A DNA stretch of 64,000 bases from contig NZ_JAIMCG010000001.1 in NCBI RefSeq assembly GCF_019795295.1, positions 372,001 through 436,000 of the forward strand. The letters run 5' to 3'. The position numbers and the translations under genes were made by a program. Shown here one piece after another: positions 47,011 through 56,800 of the stretch. The notes below the pieces were generated by a model that worked only from the letters and a program-made list of their open reading frames with translations, was not told the origin of the DNA and searched no databases. The DNA comes from Cupriavidus sp. AU9028 (GTDB lineage Bacteria > Pseudomonadota > Gammaproteobacteria > Burkholderiales > Burkholderiaceae). How positions within the stretch are numbered: position 1 is the stretch's first letter; each line of letters opens with the position of its first letter.

Positions 47011-47092
47011 GTTATCCTTGTCGTACTTCCCGGCGCCATCGGGGCGATCCCCGCGGCGCCTGCCATGTTTTCCGAACCGGATCTCTCGCTGC

Positions 47093-47734
47093 ATGAACTA
47101 TCCCCATCCGCTGATCGCCCGTGAAGGCTGGCCGTTCCTGGCCGGCGCCTTTGTCGTCTCGCTGCTGATCCACGCCAGCGCCGGCTTCTGGTGGGCCTTG
47201 CCGTTCTGGATCATCACGGTGTTCGTGCTGCAGTTCTTCCGCGATCCGCCCCGTCCGATCCCGACCCAGGCCGACGCCGTGCTGGCGCCCGCCGACGGCC
47301 GCATCGTGTCGGTCGAGAAGACCATGGATCCCTACGCCGGCCGCGAAGCGCTGAAGATCAGCGTGTTCATGAACGTGTTCAACGTCCATTCCAACCGCGT
47401 CTCCGTCGATGGCACGGTCGAGAAGATCGAGTACTTCCCGGGGCAGTTCGTCAACGCCGACCTGGACAAGGCGTCCACCGAGAACGAGCGCAACGCGGTG
47501 GTGATCCGCCGTGCGGACGGCAAGATCGTCACGCTGGTGCAGGTCGCCGGTCTGGTCGCGCGCCGCATCCTTTGCTATACGCGTGTCGGCGAGCCCGTCT
47601 CGCGCGGCCAGCGTTACGGCTTCATCCGCTTCGGCTCGCGGGTCGATGTCTACCTGCCGCTGGAAGCCCGCCCGCGCGTCACCATTGGTGAGAAGGTCTC
47701 GGCCTCGTCCACCATCCTGGCCGAGCTGGACTGA
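47093..47734 (+). CDS. psd: Phosphatidylserine decarboxylase (PSD-B, archaeal/bacterial short type)
   Basis: A 213-residue membrane enzyme that makes phosphatidylethanolamine. One or two membrane helices at about 13-50 precede the catalytic domain: [39 protein letters not shown], and the self-cleavage site [11 protein letters not shown], where Ser182 (after Gly181) becomes the pyruvoyl. The LGST variant FGSR is normal for this short type. ATG at 47093. pssA follows by 26 bases. Confidence 0.95.
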   Translation: MNYPHPLIAREGWPFLAGAFVVSLLIHASAGFWWALPFWIITVFVLQFFRDPPRPIPTQADAVLAPADGRIVSVEKTMDPYAGREALKISVFMNVFNVHSNRVSVDGTVEKIEYFPGQFVNADLDKASTENERNAVVIRRADGKIVTLVQVAGLVARRILCYTRVGEPVSRGQRYGFIRFGSRVDVYLPLEARPRVTIGEKVSASSTILAELD

Positions 47735-47760
47735 ACCGGGCGTCGATCGAGGAGAACCGC

Positions 47761-48666
47761 ATGGGGGCATTCAACCGGCGCAACAAGCGCCTGCCTGGCA
47801 GCAACGTGACGCACCTGCGTCCGTTCCGCCGCAACCAGGCGCGTACCGGGGCCATCGACGATGGGCTGGATCCGCTTGACGACGACGAACTCGAAGTCGA
47901 GTACGTGCGGCCGCGCCGCCGCGGCATCTACCTGCTGCCCAATGCCTTCACCACCGCGGCGCTGTTCGCCGGCTTCTTCGCCATCGTGCAGGCGATGAAC
48001 ATGCGCTTCGATGCGGCGGCCATCGCCATTTTCGCCGCCATGGTGCTCGACGGCATGGATGGGCGCGTGGCCCGCATCACCAACACGCAGAGTGCGTTTG
48101 GCGAGCAGTACGACTCGCTGTCCGACATGACCTCGTTCGGCGTGGCGCCGGCGCTGGTGATGTACGAATGGATCCTGAAGGATCTGGGCAAGTGGGGCTG
48201 GATCGCCGCCTTCGTCTACTGCACCTGCGCCGCGCTGCGGCTGGCGCGCTTCAACGCCAATATCGGCGTGGTCGACAAGCGCTTCTTCCAGGGGCTGCCA
48301 AGCCCGGCCGCCGCCGCTCTGGTGGCCGGCTTCGTCTGGCTGGCGATCGACAACAAGCTGCCGGTGCGCGAACTGTGGATGCCATGGGTCGCGTTCACCA
48401 TCACGCTCTACGCCGGCCTGTCGATGGTCACCAACGCGCCGTTCTATAGCGGCAAGGCGCTGGACGTGCGCCATCGCGTGTCCTTCGGCGTGATGATCCT
48501 GGTGATGGCGCTGTTCGTGATCGTCTCCAGCGATCCCCCGGTCGCGTTGTTCGCCTTGTTCGTCGGCTACGCGATTTCCGGCTATGTCCTGTGGGGCTGG
48601 CGCGCAATGCATGGCAAGTCGAGCGTGGTGCGCGGGGCGGGCGGCAGCACGGTGACGGAAGACTGA
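47761..48666 (+). CDS. pssA: CDP-diacylglycerol-serine O-phosphatidyltransferase
   Basis: A 301-residue phosphatidylserine synthase with 8 or so membrane helices. The family motif D-G-x2-A-R-x8-G-x3-D-x3-D is met by D100, G101, A104, R105, G114, D118 and D122. A polar 55-residue N-terminus ends at NAFTTAALFAGFFAI. It follows psd, so the two steps from CDP-diacylglycerol to phosphatidylethanolamine are coupled. Start: ATG at 47761 after AGGAGAACCGC. Confidence 0.95.
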   Translation: MGAFNRRNKRLPGSNVTHLRPFRRNQARTGAIDDGLDPLDDDELEVEYVRPRRRGIYLLPNAFTTAALFAGFFAIVQAMNMRFDAAAIAIFAAMVLDGMDGRVARITNTQSAFGEQYDSLSDMTSFGVAPALVMYEWILKDLGKWGWIAAFVYCTCAALRLARFNANIGVVDKRFFQGLPSPAAAALVAGFVWLAIDNKLPVRELWMPWVAFTITLYAGLSMVTNAPFYSGKALDVRHRVSFGVMILVMALFVIVSSDPPVALFALFVGYAISGYVLWGWRAMHGKSSVVRGAGGSTVTED

Positions 48667-48670
48667 CGTG

Positions 48671-48718
48671 TTCTCCCTCGCCCGCCTGCGGGAGAGGGGG
48701 CCGGGGGAGAGGGCAGGC
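48671..48718. repeat. GGGAGAGGG-type inverted repeat after pssA
   Basis: CTCCCTCGCCCGCC at about 48675 faces TGCGGGAGAGGG and a second GGGGGAGAGGG copy, forming a GC-rich hairpin right after the pssA stop. Elements of this CCCTCTCCC/GGGAGAGGG type recur in intergenic regions of GC-rich proteobacteria. It lacks a T tract. Confidence 0.45.
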
Positions 48719-48777
48719 GGCGCTCGCGCGGCGCCGTTGTTTCCGGACACGCCCTGGGCCCTGAGTGAAACTCCGTG

Positions 48778-48806
48778 TTGCGCCTTGCAGTCTTCTCCGC
48801 TATATT
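48778..48806 (+). promoter_or_regulatory. Promoter of the leuA leader
   Basis: TTGCGC (48778-48783), a 17-base spacer and TATATT (48801-48806). The expected start of transcription, near 48813, coincides with the ATG of the leader peptide. Confidence 0.5.
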
Positions 48807-48813
48807 CGCTGGC

Positions 48814-48894
48814 ATGATTTCGCGCCAGACCCTTTTCGCCCTGTCCCTGCTAGGTGGCCTACTAAGCCGCCAGGTCGGGACGCGCGTGCGCTGA
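48814..48894 (+). CDS. leuL: leu operon leader peptide
   Basis: A 26-residue peptide with six leucines, clustered as [12 protein letters not shown] (residues 7-18); three of the six use CTA, which I did not find in frame in leuA. No Shine-Dalgarno sequence precedes the ATG, and the likely transcription start lies one base before it, so it appears to be leaderless. It would sense leucyl-tRNA: a ribosome stalled at the Leu codons frees the downstream GGTCGGGACG to form an antiterminator. It is upstream of a terminator and leuA. This is an inference from layout; translation is unproven. Confidence 0.75.
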   Translation: MISRQTLFALSLLGGLLSRQVGTRVR

Positions 48895-48977
48895 GGGTCG
48901 CCAAAGGGAGCTACACCCAGCGAAGCCATACAGATTCATCTACGCCCCGGCCTGCACTCTGCACGCCGGGGCGTTTT
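48873..48977 (+). terminator. leuA attenuator (terminator and competing antiterminator)
   Basis: The terminator is CGCCCCGGC (48943-48951) with GCCGGGGCG (48965-48973), a perfect 9-bp stem, followed by TTTT. GGTCGGGACG (48873-48882) can pair with CGCCCCGGCC (48943-48952) with one mismatch and one wobble as antiterminator, while its GGGAC can instead pair with GTCCC (48843-48847) among the Leu codons. The mutually exclusive set is that of classical attenuation. Confidence 0.8.
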
Positions 48978-49085
48978 GCATTTGCCGCAAACTCGCGATC
49001 GTCGCAGTCCGTCACTTCGGCCCGCACGACCCCTCGACAGCAGAGTCAGACCAGACCCTTCGAGCACTTACCAGGAGCCTCTTCC

Positions 49086-50624
49086 ATGTCGGACAAACTG
49101 ATCATTTTCGATACCACCTTGCGCGATGGCGAGCAGTCGCCCGGCGCCTCCATGACGCGCGAGGAGAAAATCCGCATCGCGCGCCAGCTGGAGCGCCTGA
49201 AGGTCGATGTGATCGAAGCCGGCTTCGCGGCCAGCTCGAACGGCGACTTCGAGGCCATCCGGGCCATCGCCCAGACGGTCAAGGACTCAACCATCTGCTC
49301 GCTGGCACGCGCCAACGACAAGGACATCGCCCGCGCGGCAGAGGCGCTCAAGCCGGCCAACTCCTTCCGCATCCATACCTTCATCGCCACCTCGGCGCTG
49401 CATATGGAGAAGAAGCTGCGCATGACGCCCGACCAGGTCTACGAGCAGGCCCGGCTGGCCGTGCGCTTCGCCCGCCAGTTCACTGACGATATCGAGTTCT
49501 CGCCGGAAGACGGCAGCCGCTCGGACATGGACTTCCTGTGCCGCGTGCTCGAGGGGGTCATCGCCGAAGGGGCGACCACCATCAACCTGCCCGACACGGT
49601 CGGCTACGCGGTGCCCGAAGGCTATGCCGACCTGATCCGCTCGGTACGCGAGCGCATCCCGAACTCGGACAAGGCGGTCTGGTCGGTGCATTGCCACAAC
49701 GACCTCGGCATGGCGGTCGCCAACTCGCTGGCGGCCGTCAAGCTGGGCGGCGCACGGCAGATCGAATGCACGATCAACGGCCTGGGCGAGCGCGCCGGCA
49801 ACACCAGTCTCGAAGAGGTGGTGATGGCGGTCAAGACCCGTCGCGACTACTTCAACCTCGATGTCGGCGTCGATACCACCCAGATCGTGCCGGCGTCCAA
49901 GCTGGTCTCGCAGGTCACCGGTTTCGTGGTGCAGCCGAACAAGGCCGTGGTCGGGGCCAACGCCTTCGCCCACGCCTCCGGCATCCATCAGGACGGCGTG
50001 CTGAAGGCGCGTGACACCTACGAGATCATGCGCGCCGAGGATGTGGGCTGGACCGCCAACAAGATCGTGCTCGGCAAGCTCTCCGGCCGCAACGCGTTCA
50101 AGCAACGGCTGCAGGAACTCGGCATCACGCTCGACAGCGAAAGCGAAATCAACGCTGCCTTTACGCGCTTCAAGGAGCTCGCCGACCAGAAGGCCGAGAT
50201 TTTCGATGAAGACATCATGGCCATCGTTTCGGACGAGGCAACCGATGCGAACGATCACTATCGCTTCGTTTCGCTGTCGCAGCGCTCGGAAACCGGTGAG
50301 CGCCCGCATGCGCGCGTCGTGTTCAACATGGAAGGGCAGGAGTGCGTCGGCGAGAGCGACGGCAATGGCCCGGTCGATGCCACGCTGCACGCCATCGAGG
50401 ACAAGGTTGGCAGCGGCGCCGAACTGGTGCTGTACTCGGTCAATGCGATCACCACCGGCACCCAGGCGCAGGGCGAGGTGACGGTGCGCCTGTCGAAGTC
50501 CGGCCGCATCGTCAACGGCGTCGGCACCGACCCGGACATCGTCGCGGCCTCGGCCAAGGCGTATCTGGCGGCGCTGAACAAGCTGCATGACAAGGCGGTG
50601 CAGAAAATCAATCCGCAGCTCTGA
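49086..50624 (+). CDS. leuA: 2-isopropylmalate synthase
   Basis: A 512-residue enzyme that commits 2-ketoisovalerate and acetyl-CoA to leucine. The HMGL-like barrel has [16 protein letters not shown] at the start, [15 protein letters not shown] (metal His) and [16 protein letters not shown]; after LANG-type linkers the C-terminal regulatory (LeuA dimer) domain from about 395 ([22 protein letters not shown]) gives leucine feedback. Length matches the long bacterial form. ATG at 49086 after CAGGAGCCTCTTCC. Preceded by an attenuator, followed by a terminator. The long open frame upstream to 48765 covers the attenuator and is not protein. Confidence 0.97.
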   Translation: MSDKLIIFDTTLRDGEQSPGASMTREEKIRIARQLERLKVDVIEAGFAASSNGDFEAIRAIAQTVKDSTICSLARANDKDIARAAEALKPANSFRIHTFIATSALHMEKKLRMTPDQVYEQARLAVRFARQFTDDIEFSPEDGSRSDMDFLCRVLEGVIAEGATTINLPDTVGYAVPEGYADLIRSVRERIPNSDKAVWSVHCHNDLGMAVANSLAAVKLGGARQIECTINGLGERAGNTSLEEVVMAVKTRRDYFNLDVGVDTTQIVPASKLVSQVTGFVVQPNKAVVGANAFAHASGIHQDGVLKARDTYEIMRAEDVGWTANKIVLGKLSGRNAFKQRLQELGITLDSESEINAAFTRFKELADQKAEIFDEDIMAIVSDEATDANDHYRFVSLSQRSETGERPHARVVFNMEGQECVGESDGNGPVDATLHAIEDKVGSGAELVLYSVNAITTGTQAQGEVTVRLSKSGRIVNGVGTDPDIVAASAKAYLAALNKLHDKAVQKINPQL

Positions 50625-50644
50625 GCGTTGCCTGACGCCCTGCC

Positions 50645-50703
50645 ACGGGCGCCCGCTGTCGTCCCGGACTCTATGTCCGGGGCGGGCGGGCGCCCGTTGT
50701 ATT
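50645..50703 (+). terminator. Terminator of leuA
   Basis: ACGGGCGCCCGC (50645-50656) pairs with GCGGGCGCCCGT (50686-50697); an inner CCCGGAC-TCTAT-GTCCGGG hairpin adds to it; a short T-rich TTGTATTT follows. Confidence 0.8.
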
Positions 50704-50845
50704 TCGAGATCTTGTGAACGGCAGCGCGGGCCGGGCTGATTGCCGTCTCACTTTCGGAATGCGATAGGGCCAGTAAAACCTCGAAAGATGCAACGTGTAT
50801 GGCGTGCAAACATGTGCACTTCTTTCTGCCCTGTGAGATCACGTC

Positions 50846-51868
50846 ATGCCTGCCCTATCCCATATCCCGGAATCGCTGCGCTTCCCTTCCCCAAGGGCGT
50901 TGCAACTTGCGCTGAGCCCGCGTGAGTGCGCGCCGCGATCGATCCAGTATTGCGCGCCATTCCGGGTGAGCGGCCACACGTTCCAGCTCAAATGGGAAGA
51001 CAGAGGGGCTGCGTTGTTGGGGAATAGTGGTCCGGATGACGAGGTGACACAACAGGTCGCGACCGCGCTACAGGCCTTCTGCCCCAGGAACGACGACCTG
51101 ACGCTGCCTATGGCGAGTGCCCCGGGTGCCGACTTGTCTCTGGCGATCACCCGGTACTTGAGGAACGGCAAGCTGCTGGTGGTGCGACTGCCGCACCGCG
51201 GCAGCGAGTACAAGGTAGAGAAGACGGTAACCGGCAGGCTGGCGCTGGTGGACTATTCTCGCGGGCGATTCCCTTTGTGGCAGGCATTCTGGGATGCGCT
51301 CCGAGGCTTGTTCTCGACAGAAATCCGCACGGCCTGTGAACAGCAGAAGGCGCTGGAGGCCGCGATCCGCAAGAATCTGGCCGAGGAGGAGAAGAAGGCC
51401 GATGAGGGCGCTGCTGCCGACGAGCCTGCGCTGCGACGGCTGGGGTTGGTGAAAGCTATCGCTGAAGGCACGAACGCGCAGCGGGTAGCGGACAGCCCCG
51501 TCGTCGTGGAGGACAAGCCACTTGAACCCGTGCAGGACACGCCGGAGCCGCAGGTTCACGCGCAGGTTCACGACGAGCCGCTTGAGACGCGGGATGAGGT
51601 GGCCCCGCACCTGATGGACGACGAGTCAATGCGCGCGGACAAGACCGACAGGAAGGACGAGGTCAAACTGCCCGCGGAACTCGCAATGCTCGACGTGCAA
51701 GTCGTGGATTGCGAGCCGGACGTTACGGTCGGCTGCGATCTGGAGAGCGCGCCCGACGCGAGCGGCACGCCTTCGCCCCATGAGCACCGCACCACCGCCG
51801 GAGGTCCCGAGGCCGCGGCGAGCGCGCCATTCGAGGTTTCCTGGCACGCCGTCGCGGTAGGGACATGA
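50846..51868 (+). CDS. Uncharacterised protein with coiled-coil and acidic tail
   Basis: A 340-residue protein that I do not recognise. Residues about 1-160 are a mixed globular region; about 163-188 (CEQQKALEAAIRKNLAEEEKK) is a charged helix, probably coiled coil; from about 205 the tail is acidic, low-complexity and Glu/Pro-rich, with the repeat-like PEPQVHAQVHDEPLE. No signal peptide or membrane helix. A GTGAGATCAC run precedes its ATG. It stands 220 bases after leuA in AT-richer DNA, in the block that splits leuA from rpsO, so acquisition by transfer is plausible. I looked for the TTCG-N16-TTCG box of secreted effectors upstream and did not find one. Confidence 0.6.
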   Translation: MPALSHIPESLRFPSPRALQLALSPRECAPRSIQYCAPFRVSGHTFQLKWEDRGAALLGNSGPDDEVTQQVATALQAFCPRNDDLTLPMASAPGADLSLAITRYLRNGKLLVVRLPHRGSEYKVEKTVTGRLALVDYSRGRFPLWQAFWDALRGLFSTEIRTACEQQKALEAAIRKNLAEEEKKADEGAAADEPALRRLGLVKAIAEGTNAQRVADSPVVVEDKPLEPVQDTPEPQVHAQVHDEPLETRDEVAPHLMDDESMRADKTDRKDEVKLPAELAMLDVQVVDCEPDVTVGCDLESAPDASGTPSPHEHRTTAGGPEAAASAPFEVSWHAVAVGT

Positions 51869-51889
51869 TGGCCGATCCGGACCCTCGCC

Positions 51890-52420
51890 CTAGCGGATCG
51901 TTTCGCGCGGATCCGCCAACGGGTCTGGCGTGATCTGCGTCTTGCGCACGATACCTGCGTCGTCGAAGTAGAAGTGAAACAGCGACGGCCAGTTGTCCTC
52001 ATGCAGAAAGCGGTAGGTCCAGACTTCGTTGCGCATCCGCGGAAAGTAGGAAACCGGCTCGCGGGGCAGGCCGAACCGCTCCGCCACGTCCTTCTTGGTC
52101 CAGACGCCGATCTGCGCCTTGTACAGCTCGGGTGTGCGCAGCATCTGACGGAAGTTGGTCAGATTTCCGCTGGTATCGAAGTCGGCGGCGTAGGCTTGCT
52201 GGCCGAGGGGCTGCTTCGAATAGATCCATCGCACTGTCCCGTCGTCCAGCTTGAACACGTCGGTAGGATTCCCGAAGGTGGCCCGGATGGTACTCTCGGG
52301 CCGGCCGATCAGTTCCTGGCCTACCTGCACCGGCTGCAGTACGGCGCAGCCGCCGAGCAGGGCGCTCAGCGCAAGCGTCGTGGCCGCAAGCCCATGGTGC
52401 CATCGATGTGTTGCTTTCAT
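51890..52420 (-). CDS. BamE/SmpA-like outer-membrane lipoprotein
   Basis: A 176-residue lipoprotein precursor. The lipobox LLGGC puts the lipidated Cys at residue 25. The mature part has the BamE/OmlA-like opening VGQELIGRPESTIRATFGNPTDVFKLDDGTVRWIYSK, where G-x-(P/S)-x(3)-(V/I)-x(3)-(L/F)-G-x-P resembles the SmpA/OmlA fold, and a second similar unit (KKDVAERFGLPREPVSYFP) later. It probably lines the inner face of the outer membrane. Start ATG at 52420. Convergent with 50846 (22 bases) and divergent from the binding protein gene. Confidence 0.8.
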   Translation of the reverse strand: MKATHRWHHGLAATTLALSALLGGCAVLQPVQVGQELIGRPESTIRATFGNPTDVFKLDDGTVRWIYSKQPLGQQAYAADFDTSGNLTNFRQMLRTPELYKAQIGVWTKKDVAERFGLPREPVSYFPRMRNEVWTYRFLHEDNWPSLFHFYFDDAGIVRKTQITPDPLADPRETIR

Positions 52421-52566
52421 GGCAAACCTCTTGTTTCGTCGCGATCGATAGCGCAAGTGTAGCGTTCTCGGCCTTTTTAGGGGCGATCCTGGCGGGATCG
52501 GTCCATTTGTCAGATGCGGTGCCGCTGCCTTACCATGCTGCCCTTTCGAGGTCAGCAGGGGCAGTC

Positions 52567-53811
52567 ATGGCAGTGAAACGGTGGGCAGCGGCGGTTCTCC
52601 TCGCGTTCGCGTCCGCGGCAGGCGCACAGGAGCCGATCCGGCTAGGCATGATCGACGGCTTGTCCGGCCCGTTCGCGAATGCCGGCGAGGCGGTGGTGCG
52701 CAACCTTCGGCTTGCCATCGAGCGGGTCAATGCCCGGGGCGGCGTGCAGACCGCCGAAGGGCGCCGGCCGATGGAGCTGGTGACGTTCGACAGCAAGGGC
52801 AACGTCGACGAGAGTCTGATCCAGTTTCGCTCGCTGGTCGATCGCGGCATTCCGTTCGTGCTGCAGGGTAACAGCTCGGCGGTGGCAGGCGCATTGGTCA
52901 GCGCGATCAACCGCCATAATTCGCGCCAGCCGGACGGTCGCGTGCTGTTCATGAACTACTCGGCGGTCGATCCGGTACTCACCAACGAGCAATGCAGCTT
53001 CTGGCATTTTCGTTTCGATGCCTCCGCCGACATGCGAATGGAGGCGCTGACCGAAGTAATCCGCTCGGACGCCACGGTACGCAAGGTCTACGTCATCTCC
53101 CAGGACTACAGCTTCGGCCACCAGGTGTCCCGGCTTGCGCGGGACATGCTCGCCGCCAAGCGGCCCGATATCCGGGTGGTTGGCGACGAGTTTCATCCGA
53201 TCGGCAAGATCAAGGACTTCGCGCCCTACGTGGCCAAGATCAAGGCGTCCGGCGCCGATGCCGTGATTACCGGAAACTGGGGCAACGACTTGACATTGAT
53301 GGTCAAGGCCGCGCGTGAAGCCGGGCTTGCGGCCAGGTTCTATACCTTTTACGGCAACGGGCTGGGCGCACCGGCCGCCATGGGCGATGCCGGCGTGGGA
53401 CGGGTGCTGGCGGTCGCAGAGTGGCATCCCAACGTGGGCGGCGCTGCCTCGGACGCCTTCTACCAGGAATTCCGCAAGCGCTACCCCGAGCCGCGCGACG
53501 ACTACGTCCATCTGCGCATGCAGATGATGATCGAGATGCTGGCGCGCGCCATCGAGAAGGCGGGATCGACCGACGCGGTCAAGGTCGCGCGGGCGCTGGA
53601 AGGCATGCGCTACGTCAACGACTTCCATGACGCGACCGTCCGGGCGGACGATCACCAGGTCCTGCAGCCGCTCTATGTGTCCATCATGGCGAAGCAGGGC
53701 GGCGATATCCGCTTCGACAACGAAGGGTCGGGCTATGGCTTTCGGACGGTCAAGCGCCTGAAGGCCGCGCAGACGACGCTGGCAACTCGCTGCCAGATGG
53801 AGAGGCCCTGA
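52567..53811 (+). CDS. ABC transporter substrate-binding protein (branched-chain amino acid/amide type)
   Basis: A 414-residue periplasmic binding protein of the type 1 fold (Peripla_BP_6). A signal peptide (MAVKRWAAAVLLAFASAAGA, cleaved before Q) is followed by EPIRLGMIDGLSGPFANAGEAVVRNLRLAIERVN, KVYVISQDYSFGHQVSRLARDML and ADAVITGNWGNDLTLMVKAA. It would bind an amino acid, amide or related small molecule. No permease or ATPase is near, so it is an orphan binding protein. An AGGGG precedes the ATG at 52567. Its stop lies five bases from the stop of the giant gene on the other strand. Confidence 0.9.
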   Translation: MAVKRWAAAVLLAFASAAGAQEPIRLGMIDGLSGPFANAGEAVVRNLRLAIERVNARGGVQTAEGRRPMELVTFDSKGNVDESLIQFRSLVDRGIPFVLQGNSSAVAGALVSAINRHNSRQPDGRVLFMNYSAVDPVLTNEQCSFWHFRFDASADMRMEALTEVIRSDATVRKVYVISQDYSFGHQVSRLARDMLAAKRPDIRVVGDEFHPIGKIKDFAPYVAKIKASGADAVITGNWGNDLTLMVKAAREAGLAARFYTFYGNGLGAPAAMGDAGVGRVLAVAEWHPNVGGAASDAFYQEFRKRYPEPRDDYVHLRMQMMIEMLARAIEKAGSTDAVKVARALEGMRYVNDFHDATVRADDHQVLQPLYVSIMAKQGGDIRFDNEGSGYGFRTVKRLKAAQTTLATRCQMERP

Positions 53812-53816
53812 TACGC

Positions 53817-56800
53817 CTACCCTTGCCCGTCCGGCTCGCTCGACAGCTGTTCCAGCCGCCGATTCACCGCCCTTAGCGCGGGATCGGCATGCTGCTGGCA
53901 GGCCTCGCCCAGATCCCGCAGCACGAGGCGCATGTGCTCCAGCTCCAGCCGCGGATGGACCAGGTTGTCGCCGTGCATTTCTTCCATCAGCCCGCGCACG
54001 GCGCAGGCGGGGTCGAGCCGGCCGAGATTGCCGATGCTGCGCATGGCCTGCAGCCGCAGTTCGACAGGCTGCCCGCGAGCGGCAAGCCGCATCGCGTCGA
54101 CCGCCATGGACGGCTCTTCCCTGCCCAGTGCTTCCAGTGCGGCGATGACAATCCATCTTGCGGGCGCGTGTCGTCTCTCCCCGAGCTTGCTCAGCCAGCG
54201 GGCCGCTTCGGCCGGGGAGGCAGTGGCAAGTCGCGCAAGGGCGTGCAGGGCTTCCCCCGGCAGATCAGGATCGTAACGCCGGACCATTTGCAGCAGGGCT
54301 TGCAGCGCTTCCTGCGGTACCACCTCGGCGAGTCGCGCGAGAGTGCGGGCCGCATGGGCGGCATCGTTCCCCGGGGTGCTGGTCCGTGACAGGATGCCTT
54401 CGACATGCGCGCGCAGCAGCGCGACGTCGTGGCGCTTCAATACGCGCGCTGCACCCGCGCCGATCGGCTGGAGCTCGTCGACCAGCATGTTGAGCAGCCG
54501 GACCCGGATGGAGACGGGAGGAGGGGGGGCCAGTTCTGCAAGCGTTTCCAATGCCGCTAGCCTCACGGGCAGCTCGGTGTCCGCCAGCCCATTGGCGAAC
54601 GGGTCCCATTCGAGTTCCTGCAGCGGTACCAGTCGGGCATAGGAGAGCAGCGCTTCTCGCCGGACCGCGGGGTCCGGATCGATCATGTGCGGTACCAGCG
54701 CTTCCCCCATGGCGGCGGATCGGCTCGCCACTGCATGCCGCAACGCGATCAACGCGCCGCACCGGATCGGCGCGTCGGGATGGCCCATGCTTTCCATCAG
54801 CATGGTGTCAGTCCGCTCCGGGTCGGCCGACCAGATCCGCAACAGGGTCTGCACGGTCAAGGGCCGCTCCTGGCCTTCCCCGCCGGCCAACGATTGCAGC
54901 ACGGACAGAAGCCGCGGCTCCGGCCTGGCGTCGTCCGCGGACGCGTTGCGCGGCACAGGTGACGCGGGAAGAGGAGGCTGCGGCCCGCTGGCCGGACCAT
55001 TGGCGGTCGCCGTAATCGGGCGGATCGAATAGGTGTGCCCCCTGTCGTCCGAGAGCCGGAGTCGGAGGCTGGGCGGGCAACCGGCAATGTCCGCGTCCCT
55101 GAGTCTGAGCGCACCCGTCTCTACCTGGGTCAGCGCCTTGCAGCCGCGCAACATCAGGCGCTCCAGGTTGGGCGCGTGGATCTCGATTGCCGTCAGCGCG
55201 GTGCTGCCGGAGGCATCGAGCAGCTTCAGCGCGGGGAAGGTGAGCGTGCCGAGCGACAGGAACGGCTTGCGCAGGAGACTGAGTTTGCCGCTGGCCGCGG
55301 CCCCCAGATCCCGCAGGTAAAGCCGGCGCAATCCCTTGCAGGACTCCGCCAGCCCGACAATTCCCTTTTGCGTAAGCCGCGTGCAGCCACCGAGATTCAG
55401 CTCCCACAGCGTATCGCGCGCGCCTTGTGCAATCGGGAGCAGCAATTCGTCGGTCAGTGCTTCGGCGAACTGGGACAGATTGAGGCGAACAAAGCGAATT
55501 CCGACGATGGCGCCGAGCAACCGGGTCTGCGCGTCCAGGTTTCGCTCCTCTGGCCGCTGCTTGAGCCGCGCAGCCAGGAGGTTGAAAGTGAAGATCCTCT
55601 GCGAGACGGGCAGCGCCCGGAACGCCGCGGGAGCACCGGCGTCCCCGCGCGCCAGTGCCGCCGCGATGGCGTTGAAGGACAGCATGGTGCTATTGCGCAA
55701 GCGTGCCAGCGCCACCTTGGGCGAGTGGTCGCCATAGGTCAGCAGATCGTGCAGCGTCCTGTCTTGCCGCCCGGCACGGTTCCCGTGCAGCGCCGCCAGC
55801 GCCTGTCCTCCCGGCAGACTGGAGAAGGAACGGCTGGCGTCCTTGCCGGCATAGCTGCCCGCGGTCAGCCATTCGAAGCGTTGCAGCGCAAGACCGGGCA
55901 TGGCTTCATCCAGCGGGAAGCGAACGAACGCGCCGGCGTACAGGTTCGCCAGTTCCGGATGGCTGCGGCTGAAGAGTGCCAGACCGGTCGGTACCTCATC
56001 CTCCTCGAAGGCGCAGTCGATGGTTTCCTGCATCATGGTGAATCGCTCCCGCAGCACGTTCTCCAGCTCGTACGGGATCGCGACCGACAGCAGGCTTGGC
56101 ATGTCCCGTTCCAGATGGCGGGACCTCTGGTTCACGCCGAAGATCGGCTCGATCCGCTGTGCAAGCTGTTGCGCGTCCTCCAGCCATGCCTCCAGCAGAT
56201 CGTCCGGCCGTAGCGACCTGAACTCCTTGAGCACGGCGGCGTCCAGCAGCTTCATCATCTGGTCCAGGCAATAGAGCTGGCTCTTGACCTTTGCACGCGG
56301 TGCGCCCCATCGCTGGTCCTCCATGGCAGGAAAGAACGCGCGCTCGTTGTCGATGCGCCGCAGGACCATCCGGTGCGGCGACTCCGGAACCACGAAGTAG
56401 TCGCTGCCCTTGTCGTCCTCCGGATCGGTCAACATGACGCGCAGCAGCGTGCGTGTGAACGACGGCATCGCGAGCGCGCCGAGCAGATGCGGCGCGCGCA
56501 GCAGCACCTCCGCCAGGGTCGCGCCCTCCACGCCCTCGCTGATCTGTATCGCTACGGCGCCATCGGCCAGCGAAAGGTTGGCCATCGCGCTCTCCACGGT
56601 TCCGGCGCCGCCACTCAGCCGTTGATCCAGCTTGTGCACCAGCCAGTCCATTGGCGCGTTCTCCGGGGCCACCTTGACGTACCAGGTATGCAACCGGCGC
56701 GTCTCGTCCACCAGCCTGACCGGCAGCACCGTATGCCTGCCACCCTGGCCCTGCGGTTTGGCCTTCAGACGCCCGGAAGCCAGCAGTTGCGACTGGATGG

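Noticed and set aside
48765-49085. N-terminal extension of leuA to 48765
   Set aside because: The span holds the leader peptide, antiterminator and terminator; the conserved LeuA N-terminus starts at 49086 after a good ribosome site.
50704-50845. Type III secretion box (TTCG-N16-TTCG) before the acidic-tail gene
   Set aside because: TTCG tetramers occur but none has a second TTCG 16 bases on; the region before the giant gene (60204-60400) was also negative.
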